Source of the DNA: Euryarchaeota archaeon UBA438
GTDB taxonomy: Archaea > Thermoplasmatota > Poseidoniia > Poseidoniales > Thalassarchaeaceae
Length of the DNA stretch: 25,300 nucleotides
Direction: 5' to 3'
NCBI GenBank assembly: GCA_002504435.1
Contig: DAQP01000045.1
Coordinates: forward strand, 13,866 to 39,165
Shown here: positions 15,522 to 23,824 of the stretch, piece by piece
Numbering within the stretch: position 1 is the stretch's first letter
How the letters are laid out: every line of letters starts with the position of its first letter
Made by a program: the position numbers and the translations under genes
Notes under the pieces: model-generated
What the model saw: the letters and a program-made list of their open reading frames with translations, nothing else
Database searches by the model: none
Told to the model about the DNA's origin: nothing

Positions 15522-16696
15522 ACTCCGTAGAATTGGTTTTCCATCGAGCCCTCTTCATCCTCGGTCAATGATTCAACCATGACACTTAGCAGATACCTTC
15601 CAAGGATAGCCAATACAGGTATCGACCAAGTATCAGATACCGATTTAACGCTCAGATTCAGGTCTTGGCCCCCCAGCATTCCCAGTGCAACTTCATTGAT
15701 CGCCGATATTACGAAGTAAGCCACTGCTCCGGTAGCCAGGAGCATGATGCTCTGTCCCGTGAACGAGCCTTCTTTCCACCTAAGCACCCCTAGAGAAAGG
15801 AATAGGGAGAAGAAAGCCACCAGGAACCAAGAAAGGGAATTGTCGATAGCAATGACCCAAACTGCGATGTCATTGTTCACCGCCCCGACATCGAACCCAG
15901 TGGAATCGGGAAGAATCGCCGCGGCCCATTCCTGAATCTCCATCGACGTGCCGTAGAATACCTGGATTACAGTGACTGCCCCAATCATCAGTGATACCAA
16001 TGCTAGGGCCCATAGGAGTGAGGTAAGCAGGCTCCCACTGGCAGCTGAACGCATGTCTCCAAGCAACCTTTCCAACTGCTGTTCCCAACCCAGACCTTTG
16101 GCTAGGACCCATATTCCAAAGATCAGGGGCATCGCCCCAATCAGTTGTGTACCGTTTGGAAGTATCAGCCCGAGTCCCAGGATTATCATTACCGCAGCAA
16201 TTGGGACGAGCAACCGAGCCCTCCAACGTGGGTCCTCAATCGCCTTTACTACGTAGTAGTACGTGCTTTCTATCCCTTTTGACTGCCTTACAATTATCTT
16301 CTCAACGTGGTCTACCCTAACTCTCGATGTAATGATTGGAAGGGCGGCCTCGTCATCTGCCCCATCTGTAATCAGGATGGCCCTGTCGGGTTGGAACTCT
16401 TGAATCACCTCATCCAATTGTATGGCAATCGCTCTGTCACTCCGTGCTCCTACTCTGACATCTCCTGTCAGAAGGGCAATCTGAACCTCATCGTCTCCCA
16501 CAATCTCCTCGTTGAGCTTGTCATGCCGGTGCAGCGCTCCTAATATTGCATTGGTATCCGACTCCTCCGGATCTGCCAGACCAAGTCTGAGAGCCGCTGC
16601 GAGAGTGGCTTTCCGCCCAATCACCGGCCCCCTGATGCCGGCCTTGACACCTAGGTCGTTGTCCCTGTCGACAGTTAGAACGAGTGTTCGGACCAC
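15518..16696 (-). CDS. DUF373 archaeal membrane protein
   Basis: A 392-residue integral membrane protein of the archaeal DUF373 family. The N-terminal cytosolic part starts with TLVLTVDRDNDLGVKAGIRGP, followed by RKATLAAALRLGLADPEESDTNA and a conserved RAILITDGADDE region (about 130-141). The C-terminal half has several hydrophobic segments, with clear ones near 180-200, 208-220, 245-265, 300-320 and 330-350. The biochemical role of the family is unknown. It starts at GTG 16696 with GGGGGAGAGG about 5 bases upstream, 39 bases after priL on the same strand, so the two are probably one transcript. I see no defects. Confidence 0.88.
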   Translation of the reverse strand: MVRTLVLTVDRDNDLGVKAGIRGPVIGRKATLAAALRLGLADPEESDTNAILGALHRHDKLNEEIVGDDEVQIALLTGDVRVGARSDRAIAIQLDEVIQEFQPDRAILITDGADDEAALPIITSRVRVDHVEKIIVRQSKGIESTYYYVVKAIEDPRWRARLLVPIAAVMIILGLGLILPNGTQLIGAMPLIFGIWVLAKGLGWEQQLERLLGDMRSAASGSLLTSLLWALALVSLMIGAVTVIQVFYGTSMEIQEWAAAILPDSTGFDVGAVNNDIAVWVIAIDNSLSWFLVAFFSLFLSLGVLRWKEGSFTGQSIMLLATGAVAYFVISAINEVALGMLGGQDLNLSVKSVSDTWSIPVLAILGRYLLSVMVESLTEDEEGSMENQFYGV

Positions 16697-16735
16697 GTGA
16701 CCTCTCCCCCTCGCTAGTCGATAGTATCAATGACG

Positions 16736-17905
16736 CTATGAAGAATTGCCTGAAACGCGCTCCTTAGTCTCCGATTCCTGCGCTGTCTCCACATCACTGG
16801 GAGTCTGAAACCTACGTCGCTGCTTGGCCCTCAGATATTTCAGCGGGTGAGTCAACCACTCTTGGTCACACAGACTATCATCGCCGACGTTTACAGGGCA
16901 TCTAGCTGAAGTCTTCAGTGACGCGCAGCCATGTGGAGTGTACTCCCTTTCGTAAACATGGGCAACTTGGTAGGAAGTCGTCTCCGCATTGTAGTCGGGG
17001 GCACCCGAGAAAAAGGCGCACGTCTGCTCTTGCGAGTGTCCGAGGGATCTTGAGAAGGACGCTAGGAAAACCCTCCCAACGTGATTCACGTTTACCCCCT
17101 GATTCAATTCGGATACTGCGGATTCGAAGCAAGGGGGCCAATCCTCCCTCACCGCCGCAGACATCGGCATCTCTGCACTCACTCTCTCTGAAAGAAGGCC
17201 CGTGATTCTCTCAACAGGCTCCGAGAAGAGGGCCGCGAACTCATCGTCCATCCTCTCCATCCGTTCCCTACAAGACCTATCCAGGTACTCTCTGACACGC
17301 TCCTTGAGCAGTCTCGATGTCCTTTGCCTGCTATCTTCTCCTGCTGAAGCGTTCATGCATACCCATCCCCCACTTAGGGGGCGATTAGCCAACCTCCAGT
17401 AGTTACCAGAGATTCGGGGGCACAGCTCGATGAAGTCAGACATTGGTACCCAATAGACGACCTCCCTGGAATCGCCGGATTGTTCCTCTCTCAGCCCTGA
17501 AATGTAGGATGTAGCAATTGTGCTGAAATTCCCGGTGTCCATCCCAAAAAGCTGGTCGGCCCTGCTCGCCTCGCCTTCAATCCACCGAGCTAGCAGACGC
17601 TCGTCGAAGGACGCACAGACCACAAGCATCGCATGCAGGAATGAAAGTGACTCAGTCATTCTGCCCAAGTCCGTAGAAAGATCAACAACCGTGGCAGTAT
17701 CCACTCCGTCCTTGTGCATCACAGACTCCAGAAGCCTCAATCTTCCTCTGTTCCTGACATCTTCCAGCCATGGGGCCTCTATCAAATCCTCCACGGAAAT
17801 ACCATTCTCAGTTAGAACAGATCTCATGTGCTCTCTTCCTTGAGGGAGCATAGGGTACCTCGACAGGAGCCCCAAGTCACCTATCTCAGGAGGGTTAAGC
17901 GGCAT
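16736..17905 (-). CDS. priL: DNA primase large subunit PriL
   Basis: PriL pairs with the catalytic PriS to make RNA primers and carries a C-terminal iron-sulphur domain. The N-terminus (MPLNPPEIGDLGLLSRYPMLP) matches archaeal PriL. The C-terminal domain has MSAAVREDWPPC, SLGHSQEQTCAFF, TPHGCASLKTSARCPV and THPLKYLR; the four Cys within these blocks are the candidate 4Fe-4S ligands. ATG at 17905 is preferred because the family normally starts just before the PL..RYP segment; a GTG at 17944 would add 13 residues. From 17905 the protein is 389 residues. PriS is not in the window. The polar C-terminal tail after KYLR (about 30 residues) is probably disordered. Confidence 0.93.
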   Translation of the reverse strand: MPLNPPEIGDLGLLSRYPMLPQGREHMRSVLTENGISVEDLIEAPWLEDVRNRGRLRLLESVMHKDGVDTATVVDLSTDLGRMTESLSFLHAMLVVCASFDERLLARWIEGEASRADQLFGMDTGNFSTIATSYISGLREEQSGDSREVVYWVPMSDFIELCPRISGNYWRLANRPLSGGWVCMNASAGEDSRQRTSRLLKERVREYLDRSCRERMERMDDEFAALFSEPVERITGLLSERVSAEMPMSAAVREDWPPCFESAVSELNQGVNVNHVGRVFLASFSRSLGHSQEQTCAFFSGAPDYNAETTSYQVAHVYEREYTPHGCASLKTSARCPVNVGDDSLCDQEWLTHPLKYLRAKQRRRFQTPSDVETAQESETKERVSGNSS

Positions 17906-17971
17906 CGGCACAGTTCTCAGTGGGCAAAGAGGGTTCTTCAACACTCACCGAGCCCTTCCACTGGAGAGAGC

Positions 17972-18730
17972 ATGAAGGAGAGGCCCACAGACTTGACTCC
18001 AGTCAAGAACAGCCTAGTCTCCATGCAAGACGAAATACGCGCCCATTTCGGTTGGGATCTTGAGCAAGATGAGGATAGCGCTAACGCCCTACTGGCCGCA
18101 GTAGAATCAACGGACATCGAGCCATGGTCTAGGTTCCAGAGAGCCGCTACTGTCGCTGGAATACAACGCAGAATAGTTCTACGCGAGCAAGAAGTCGCAA
18201 TTCTGGGTGCCGCCATAGAGATTGATGAGTTAGTCGCCATTCTCGACGAGCCCACCCTCCTAGTGGCTGCTGATGGTGCCACCGGGGTCCTTTCCCTACT
18301 TCCAGAGACAACATCAGAGAGGGCATGGTCTAGGTTGGCGTTCCTTGTCAGTGATGCAGACGGAGGCAAGGGGACGATTGCTGCAGTGAAGAGGGGAATC
18401 CCGGTATTCCTGCACGCACACGGCGATAATTCGGAAGACTGGCGGGAATTGCTGGAGATAGCCGCTTCCTCACCCACTCCCCCTCCCCTAGTTCTCACTC
18501 ACCAAACACCCAACATGATTCAGGGAATGCACAATCCAGGCGGATTCACAGACGGAGACAGGGCCGCTTGCATTGTCAGATCACTGGGAGTCCCCATCGA
18601 GAGGATTAGAATGCTCGGAACTAGGACGGATATCGTTGGAAGGTGGTCGGGGAAGACAGATCCTGAACAAAAAATTGTGAAACTTGGATGGATGGAGAAG
18701 ATACTGAGAATCCTGGAACTCGAATTCTGA
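17972..18730 (+). CDS. mptE: 6-hydroxymethyl-7,8-dihydropterin diphosphokinase, MptE-like (DUF115)
   Basis: The archaeal MptE family transfers diphosphate from ATP to 6-hydroxymethyl-7,8-dihydropterin in tetrahydromethanopterin/folate-type cofactor synthesis. Family blocks seen in the 252-residue protein are VAADGATGVL (about 104-113), FLVSDADGGKGT (usually TDLDG), GIPVFLHAHGDNSEDW, LTHQTPN, and NPGGFTDGDRAACIVRSLGV near 190-208, then a LGTRTDIVGRW loop. The open frame continues upstream to about 17828, but that part overlaps priL; ATG 17972 follows GGAGAGAG and is the best start. It is divergent from priL and its stop abuts the PolD stop within TGATCA. The family call is strong; the exact pterin product in this organism is inferred. 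Confidence 0.88.
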   Translation: MKERPTDLTPVKNSLVSMQDEIRAHFGWDLEQDEDSANALLAAVESTDIEPWSRFQRAATVAGIQRRIVLREQEVAILGAAIEIDELVAILDEPTLLVAADGATGVLSLLPETTSERAWSRLAFLVSDADGGKGTIAAVKRGIPVFLHAHGDNSEDWRELLEIAASSPTPPPLVLTHQTPNMIQGMHNPGGFTDGDRAACIVRSLGVPIERIRMLGTRTDIVGRWSGKTDPEQKIVKLGWMEKILRILELEF

Positions 18731-21700
18731 TCAGATGAAATCCTCTAGAGTCATCACAGTCACCGAGTCATTGCTGAATAGCGAATCCACACTTTCCGAC
18801 ATCCACTCGACCCTCTGCTTCGTATAGTCGTCCACACCGTAACTTTCCATTACCTCCTTGGTTACCTTGATGTATTTCCTTACGGCACCCTCGGAAACCG
18901 TCAGTACCACATTACCCTTGCAGGAAGACTCACCGTCCTCGGTGCCCGAGAACCCTACGGATCCGGCCACCCTCTGAACGCACTTGCCCGCCAATGGCAT
19001 CCTCCTGTAGGAATGGCCACATTTCACACAGCGGACCTTTTGCCTAGTGAATGCCATAAGATTCCCTCGCATATCTGGCAAGAAGTGTGATTCGATCACC
19101 TGCGAAGCAACCCTCCTGACACTTACGGCCCTCAGCCGGCTTCCCAGAGCAAGCTGCTCAGTCATCTTGTCGTTCATCGTTTCCAGTGTCTTGTAAGCCG
19201 AGTTTACAGGCCCTGCATCCAGATCACCCGAGTCATGCGTCCAGCCATATCCCCTGATGTCTCCTATGCTACCAAGCCTATCGCTTACCAGGTCTACCAG
19301 TGAAGAGGCCTCATTGGGGTGGGGCTGAGAAAGAGTTGCCTCGTAGAATGACCGGGAGTAGCCCCAAGAGCAATCCACATTGAGTGCCTCTTTGTCAATC
19401 TCTTTGGGGTTCAATCTTGTTGTCAGGACAAGAGGAGCGTCCATCCTCCCCCCTCTTCCTGCCGGAAGTATCTCCTTGGAGAAATTGAGCAATCCGTCTA
19501 GCAGTAGCATTATGCTATCCTCATCCCCGTCACAGTTCCTCCTCTTGGCTGCGTGAAATAGAGGGTGGGCATAGCCTGCGGAGGAAGACGTCCAACCCAC
19601 TATCCTACAAAGAACCCCTCCAGATGTGTGAGGTGCTAGGCCTATGGCAAGCTGGCCTACTAGATCAGCCTCCGTTGTCGCGTTGTAGAATGGCTCCATC
19701 CCGTAGAACCTCACTAGGAGGTCATCCACGAAATTGCATGTCGATAGAAGGTGGTCTATTGATCGGGTAGAAGGAACGAAGTCCTGTGGAAGCAGCTCCA
19801 GTATTTGGTCATCCGAAGAAACCGTTTCTCCGTACATGTCGTGAGTATAACCAAGCTCATAGAGAACCTTCCACGGGGTTCCAATCTCGCTCGGTTTGAA
19901 GTGAGTAATCGGAACATCACTCATGTCGTATCTCGCTGTGCCGTCCCGAAAGACCGACACACCATGCTTCGCCCTGAGTAGTCCCTTCTCCAGCGGCTCG
20001 GGTGTCTGCCCTACCGAGATAAGCCCCTTCACGGCCTTCACCTTTCCTGGGAGCCTATCCATTCCCAGAGCCCTCCTCTTAACCTCTAGAATGGAAGAGA
20101 GGGGCATGTTTGTCAATTCACCCTTCCTCCTCCTTTTTGCACTCCTTCCCCGCCTCTCAATCGTCCTTCCGCCGCATTCGACAGCTACATGTGGGTCCGG
20201 GCGATTATGACATCTGATATGAGGCGACTCTCTTCCACAATCCTCGCAAATCCTAGGTCCTAGCTGAACTCTGAGATTTCCCTTGGAAGAAGCATGCCCA
20301 AGGAGCCTCTGAGGGCCCCCATTCTCTGCTATCGGATAGAGTGCGTGAACCAATGGTTTCATCTCCCTGACTCCTGACTTCTCGGGCCTACCCATCCTGG
20401 CCCCAATCCTGCATGGTACAGAATTCTCCCACCTCATCTGTGAAAGATTTCGAACTAGCCACAGGCACCTTTCAACCTCATGACCATCAAGAAGCACTCT
20501 AGAATTCCTTAGTGCCGCAGAATCTCTGGGCCCCTGATCCTCAATCTTCTCCGCTGCCTCGTCACCGATAGCTTCAGTTTCCAAAGTGCCCTTTCCAGAC
20601 TGCATCGCTGCGGTTGTGGCTTCCACCCTAGCCACTGCACGCCTTGCCTCCAAATCCGCTAGCCTCTCCTCCTCTTCTCTGATAACCGCGTTCGACTCCT
20701 TAATCCTCTGAATCCTACTCGATATATGCGGCCCAGATTCCACTACTGGAACAATCCCCCCATCCCTTTGTTCTAGGCCTAGGCCATCAAGAAGGCTCTC
20801 CCAATTCTTTGGAATCAGAATATCGCCTCCATCGTGAATATGCTGCAATCCCAATGTCATCAGGGATGATTTGGTCACCCCGTGCATTCGTACAGATGTC
20901 CATCTAGGCCACTTCTCATGGTCTTCTTCTTCGATATCTAAATCTCCGATGCTCCCATCAGGCCTCCACCCCTCTGCAGCGCCCCTAATCCTCAGACCCT
21001 CGCTCCCCACCTCGGAATGAATCAATGAATCGATGAGGGGAGGTGCAAATGATATCGGCAGATCGGCCCACCAGAGATTCCATGGAGGTGGAACCGCAGT
21101 TCCGAAGTCCCCACAAATCCCCCTGCATTGTTCCCATGTGAGCTCTAAGTCCCTGAGGAAAACATACCAATCCCTACGTCTCCAACTCCTCTCTAGATCG
21201 CTTTCTCCCCCCCTATTTATCGCCCCATTGAATGGGACTCCTGGAGGTAGCTTGCCTCTTTCACAATCTAGTATCTCAGCCAATCTCAATACCTTTTCCG
21301 GATGGTCAATTGAATCTACAAGATCTGCAGCCCACCAGTCCCTGTTATATGCCGAAGGAACGAGATCCTTGTTGTTCTCAAGGAACTCACCTAGTCCCAT
21401 CAGAATCTCTCCATTGTCCCAAATAGAGACAACTTCGTCCTTGACGGAATCCCATTCGGCCAAAGAAGAAATCATTCTGTATTCTCCATCAGACAATAGA
21501 ACGGTCGGCCCATCTACATCTACGCAGGGAGTCACAGCACAGGCCTTCCCCGGCCTTTCTATCTTCATCTGGGTCCCGACTGAAATGAATCCACCTGCCG
21601 CTTCCATGGAAATGGGATTCATGCCTGCAGCGGCTAGGCCAGTAGCGCGGCTACGCCCGTATCTGAGTCTGAAACCGCCTGGCTCGCCTGGCTCGCCGAA

Positions 21701-22720
21701 AATGGGCCTACCCGCTATCACATCATCCATATAGCGAGAAATTTTTGGTATTGCGCGACTCTTGAAGTCACCAGTTTTGTCTTCCTGGGGCTTCCCCTTC
21801 TCGGCAAATTGTGAGATGAAATCCCAACCAGGGATCCTCATTCTCTCCGTGTGCTTGACGATCTTCGGGGCCTTCAGGCAGAGTCCCTCACCAATCACCA
21901 ACAGGACGCCGCCCCTCACACGCGTTCTGAATGAACCGTTCTCGTTCTGGACGTTCCTGATCTCCTTGTATCCTGCACATTCCTGCCTCTCGGTCTCCTC
22001 GCCATTGACCATCACTGGACATGCTCTTACTATGGTCTCGACCTCCTCTGGAGGGGGCTTGTACTGCAGTCCCACCCTGTAGAGCCCGAACTCCTCCTTC
22101 ACCCTCTCAACTTCTGGGGTCGATGGGACGTATCTGCCTATTCCAAGCTCTCTCCTTATCATGTCCCCAATCAGGACACACAACGCTTGAGCAGTACCTC
22201 CAGCAGCCCTTATGGGCCCGCAGAAGTCGATAGAAAGGAACTCCGACCCGTCAACGTTGTTCAGTATGCGGACCGCGCCAATTCCATCCAAGGGTGCAAC
22301 AAGAACGGCCTCTGTTAGAACTGCGAGGCCTACCCTCAACCCACAGTCTATTGCGTCCCTCAGGTCGCCGTCCCTCACATGCATCTTCCTGGCAACATCA
22401 ACTGCAATTTGTATGGAAGCGCTTTCCCTGTCTGTAGATCCCAGTAGCTCCCGAAGATCGTCCTCAATCTTCAGTCCCTTGAGGTACTCCTCGAGCAGCT
22501 TCTCTGTTCTACTGGCTAGATCAGCAGCTCTCGGTATCTCGATGTCCCTGCTAAAGTCAAGTCCTTTGGACTTCGCCTCAGAAGCCAGTAGATACTCCTC
22601 CTCAGCCTTCTCGTCGAGCCACTTCTGATAGGCGGCAATCTCGCCGCTCAGGCGGGCCGAGTCATAGATTGCCTGCGCTCCATTTCTCCCGCTCATCACC
22701 ATACGCTCCGCTGCGAACAT
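18731..22720 (-). CDS. polC: DNA polymerase D large (catalytic) subunit DP2
   Basis: This is the 1329-residue catalytic subunit of the archaeal replicative polymerase PolD. N-terminal features include the IDFCGPIRAAGGTAQA block (about 168-183) and GLQYKPPPEEVE. The catalytic core KRRNCDGDED, with N1062, D1064 and D1066 as the double-psi beta-barrel residues, is followed by MLLLDGLLNFSKEILP and RGGRMDAPLVLT. Zinc motifs occur at CEDCGRESPHIRC (middle) and CVKCGHSYRRMPLAGKC (C-terminal). No intein interrupts the catalytic motif, a common insertion site in other archaea. A low-complexity acidic/Ala segment lies near 680-735. The C-terminus TVMTLEDFI resembles a degenerate PCNA-interaction box. 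Alternative starts are the Met codons at residues 7 and 9. The small subunit DP1 is not in the window. Confidence 0.97.
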   Translation of the reverse strand: MFAAERMVMSGRNGAQAIYDSARLSGEIAAYQKWLDEKAEEEYLLASEAKSKGLDFSRDIEIPRAADLASRTEKLLEEYLKGLKIEDDLRELLGSTDRESASIQIAVDVARKMHVRDGDLRDAIDCGLRVGLAVLTEAVLVAPLDGIGAVRILNNVDGSEFLSIDFCGPIRAAGGTAQALCVLIGDMIRRELGIGRYVPSTPEVERVKEEFGLYRVGLQYKPPPEEVETIVRACPVMVNGEETERQECAGYKEIRNVQNENGSFRTRVRGGVLLVIGEGLCLKAPKIVKHTERMRIPGWDFISQFAEKGKPQEDKTGDFKSRAIPKISRYMDDVIAGRPIFGEPGEPGGFRLRYGRSRATGLAAAGMNPISMEAAGGFISVGTQMKIERPGKACAVTPCVDVDGPTVLLSDGEYRMISSLAEWDSVKDEVVSIWDNGEILMGLGEFLENNKDLVPSAYNRDWWAADLVDSIDHPEKVLRLAEILDCERGKLPPGVPFNGAINRGGESDLERSWRRRDWYVFLRDLELTWEQCRGICGDFGTAVPPPWNLWWADLPISFAPPLIDSLIHSEVGSEGLRIRGAAEGWRPDGSIGDLDIEEEDHEKWPRWTSVRMHGVTKSSLMTLGLQHIHDGGDILIPKNWESLLDGLGLEQRDGGIVPVVESGPHISSRIQRIKESNAVIREEEERLADLEARRAVARVEATTAAMQSGKGTLETEAIGDEAAEKIEDQGPRDSAALRNSRVLLDGHEVERCLWLVRNLSQMRWENSVPCRIGARMGRPEKSGVREMKPLVHALYPIAENGGPQRLLGHASSKGNLRVQLGPRICEDCGRESPHIRCHNRPDPHVAVECGGRTIERRGRSAKRRRKGELTNMPLSSILEVKRRALGMDRLPGKVKAVKGLISVGQTPEPLEKGLLRAKHGVSVFRDGTARYDMSDVPITHFKPSEIGTPWKVLYELGYTHDMYGETVSSDDQILELLPQDFVPSTRSIDHLLSTCNFVDDLLVRFYGMEPFYNATTEADLVGQLAIGLAPHTSGGVLCRIVGWTSSSAGYAHPLFHAAKRRNCDGDEDSIMLLLDGLLNFSKEILPAGRGGRMDAPLVLTTRLNPKEIDKEALNVDCSWGYSRSFYEATLSQPHPNEASSLVDLVSDRLGSIGDIRGYGWTHDSGDLDAGPVNSAYKTLETMNDKMTEQLALGSRLRAVSVRRVASQVIESHFLPDMRGNLMAFTRQKVRCVKCGHSYRRMPLAGKCVQRVAGSVGFSGTEDGESSCKGNVVLTVSEGAVRKYIKVTKEVMESYGVDDYTKQRVEWMSESVDSLFSNDSVTVMTLEDFI

Positions 22721-22763
22721 CTCCTTACCGGACTAGGCCGTCCAAGAACATTGACCGTAATCT

Positions 22764-22778
22764 CGGCCCTTTGGGCCG
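22764..22778. promoter_or_regulatory. Inverted repeat CGGCCC-TTT-GGGCCG between polC and pyrE
   Basis: A perfect 6-bp GC-rich stem with a 3-base spacer lies in the 111-base divergent region, 44 bases before the polC ATG and 54 before the pyrE ATG. It could be an operator shared by both genes, or an mRNA hairpin in the pyrE leader. Confidence 0.35.
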
Positions 22779-22831
22779 TTTACCCTTGCGAACCTTCATG
22801 CGACCCTGTTGCCCCGGAGAGGGGGAAGAAG

Positions 22832-23419
22832 ATGCAGTCCATCAGCGCAGAGGAGGCGAAGAGCCGACTAATCGACAGGGTCAGGGACCTCGCGTACCTG
22901 CACTCTCCAGACGAACTTTTCACTCTCGCCAGCGGCCGAAAGAGCCCACATTTCTTCGACATGAAGCCGGTAATGATGGACCCTGACAGCGCACACCTCC
23001 TGGGAGTCCTGATTCATGACCAACTAAGCATCCTGGGAGGGGTCGACGCAGTAGGGGGGCTCGAGCTCGGAGCAGTCCCTCTAACTGCCATCGCCATTGC
23101 CAAGGCAGGAAGGGGGTCCGAACTCAGAGGATTCATGGTCCGCAAGGAGCCCAAGGGAAGAGGAGGCCGCAAGACGGGCAATCCACCGGGGATAGAGGGA
23201 GCCACAATCAAGTCTGGAGACCGTGTTGTTCTTTTGGAAGACGTTACCACCACAGGAGGCTCCGCCCTGAAGGCCGCGCAGATGCTGATTGAGATGGGTT
23301 GCGACGTGGCGGCATGCATCACCATCCTAGACAGGCAAGAGGGTGGAGCCGACGCTTTCAGTGAAGCTGGAATAGACCTAAGGCCGCTCATCCTACGGTC
23401 TGATGTGGCCGGTGATTGA
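22832..23419 (+). CDS. pyrE: Orotate phosphoribosyltransferase
   Basis: The enzyme forms orotidine monophosphate from orotate and PRPP in pyrimidine synthesis. The 195-residue protein shows FTLASGRKSPHFFDMK (substrate/PRPP region, about 29-44), GLELGAVPL, RGFMVRKEPKGRG with the catalytic-loop lysines, and the PRPP-binding VVLLEDVTTTGGSALKA (about 132-148). The frame is open upstream to 22751, but the ATG at 22832, preceded by GGAGAGGGGGAAGAAG, gives the standard length. It is divergent from polC and its TGA directly abuts the ATG of the CsaA-like gene, so the two form an operon. No orotidine decarboxylase gene is adjacent. Confidence 0.94.
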   Translation: MQSISAEEAKSRLIDRVRDLAYLHSPDELFTLASGRKSPHFFDMKPVMMDPDSAHLLGVLIHDQLSILGGVDAVGGLELGAVPLTAIAIAKAGRGSELRGFMVRKEPKGRGGRKTGNPPGIEGATIKSGDRVVLLEDVTTTGGSALKAAQMLIEMGCDVAACITILDRQEGGADAFSEAGIDLRPLILRSDVAGD

Positions 23420-23818
23420 ATGGGCCAGCACGTGATCGACCCGGATGGTAAACCCTATCTCCCAAGCAACTTGGAGAGGAAGGAGTACGTCGGCGCATCA
23501 GCATACTTCGACCTAGACCTCAGGGCCGGGGTCATACTGGAGGTAGAGCACTTCCCTGAGATGAGGAAACCATCCTACAAGATTCAAGTCGACTTCGGGC
23601 CAGTCATTGGCAAGATGTGGAGCTCTGCCCAGATTACCAACTACCCCCGTCATGAGTTGATTGGAAGGACGGTGGTAGGCGCAGTAAACCTCGGCGACAA
23701 GACACTGCCAACAGGATTCGTGTCGCAGTTTCTGGTTCTTGGAGCACTGGACCCAGACGGGACAGTAAGGCTCCTCGAGCTTCCAGACGGAGTCCTACCC
23801 GGCTCAATGGTTGCTTAG
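23420..23818 (+). CDS. CsaA-like tRNA-binding domain protein
   Basis: This 132-residue protein is a single OB-fold of the EMAP-II/CsaA tRNA-binding class, related to the C-terminal domain of methionyl-tRNA synthetase. Blocks are YFDLDLRAGVILEVEHFPEMRKP (about 29-51), YKIQVDFG, SSAQITNYPRHELIGRTVVGAVNL and GFVSQFLVLGA. CsaA proteins in bacteria have a proposed chaperone/secretion role; in archaea stand-alone copies have no settled function. It has a short N-terminal extension (about 28 residues) not usual in CsaA. GGTGAT lies three bases before its ATG, inside the end of pyrE, and serves as a ribosome-binding site; translation is probably coupled to pyrE. The role next to pyrE is unknown. Confidence 0.85.
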   Translation: MGQHVIDPDGKPYLPSNLERKEYVGASAYFDLDLRAGVILEVEHFPEMRKPSYKIQVDFGPVIGKMWSSAQITNYPRHELIGRTVVGAVNLGDKTLPTGFVSQFLVLGALDPDGTVRLLELPDGVLPGSMVA

Positions 23819-23824
23819 TGGTGG

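Noticed and set aside
17828..17971. Upstream extension of the mptE frame
   Set aside because: It overlaps the start of priL and lacks similarity to the family; GGAGAGAG precedes the ATG at 17972.
19500..19560. Intein in the PolD large subunit
   Set aside because: The catalytic motif KRRNCDGDED is continuous with its usual flanks, and no splicing motifs or homing-nuclease sequence are present.
21033..21734. A 233-residue plus-strand frame within the polymerase gene
   Set aside because: It is a shadow of the well-conserved PolD large-subunit coding sequence and has no recognisable protein features.
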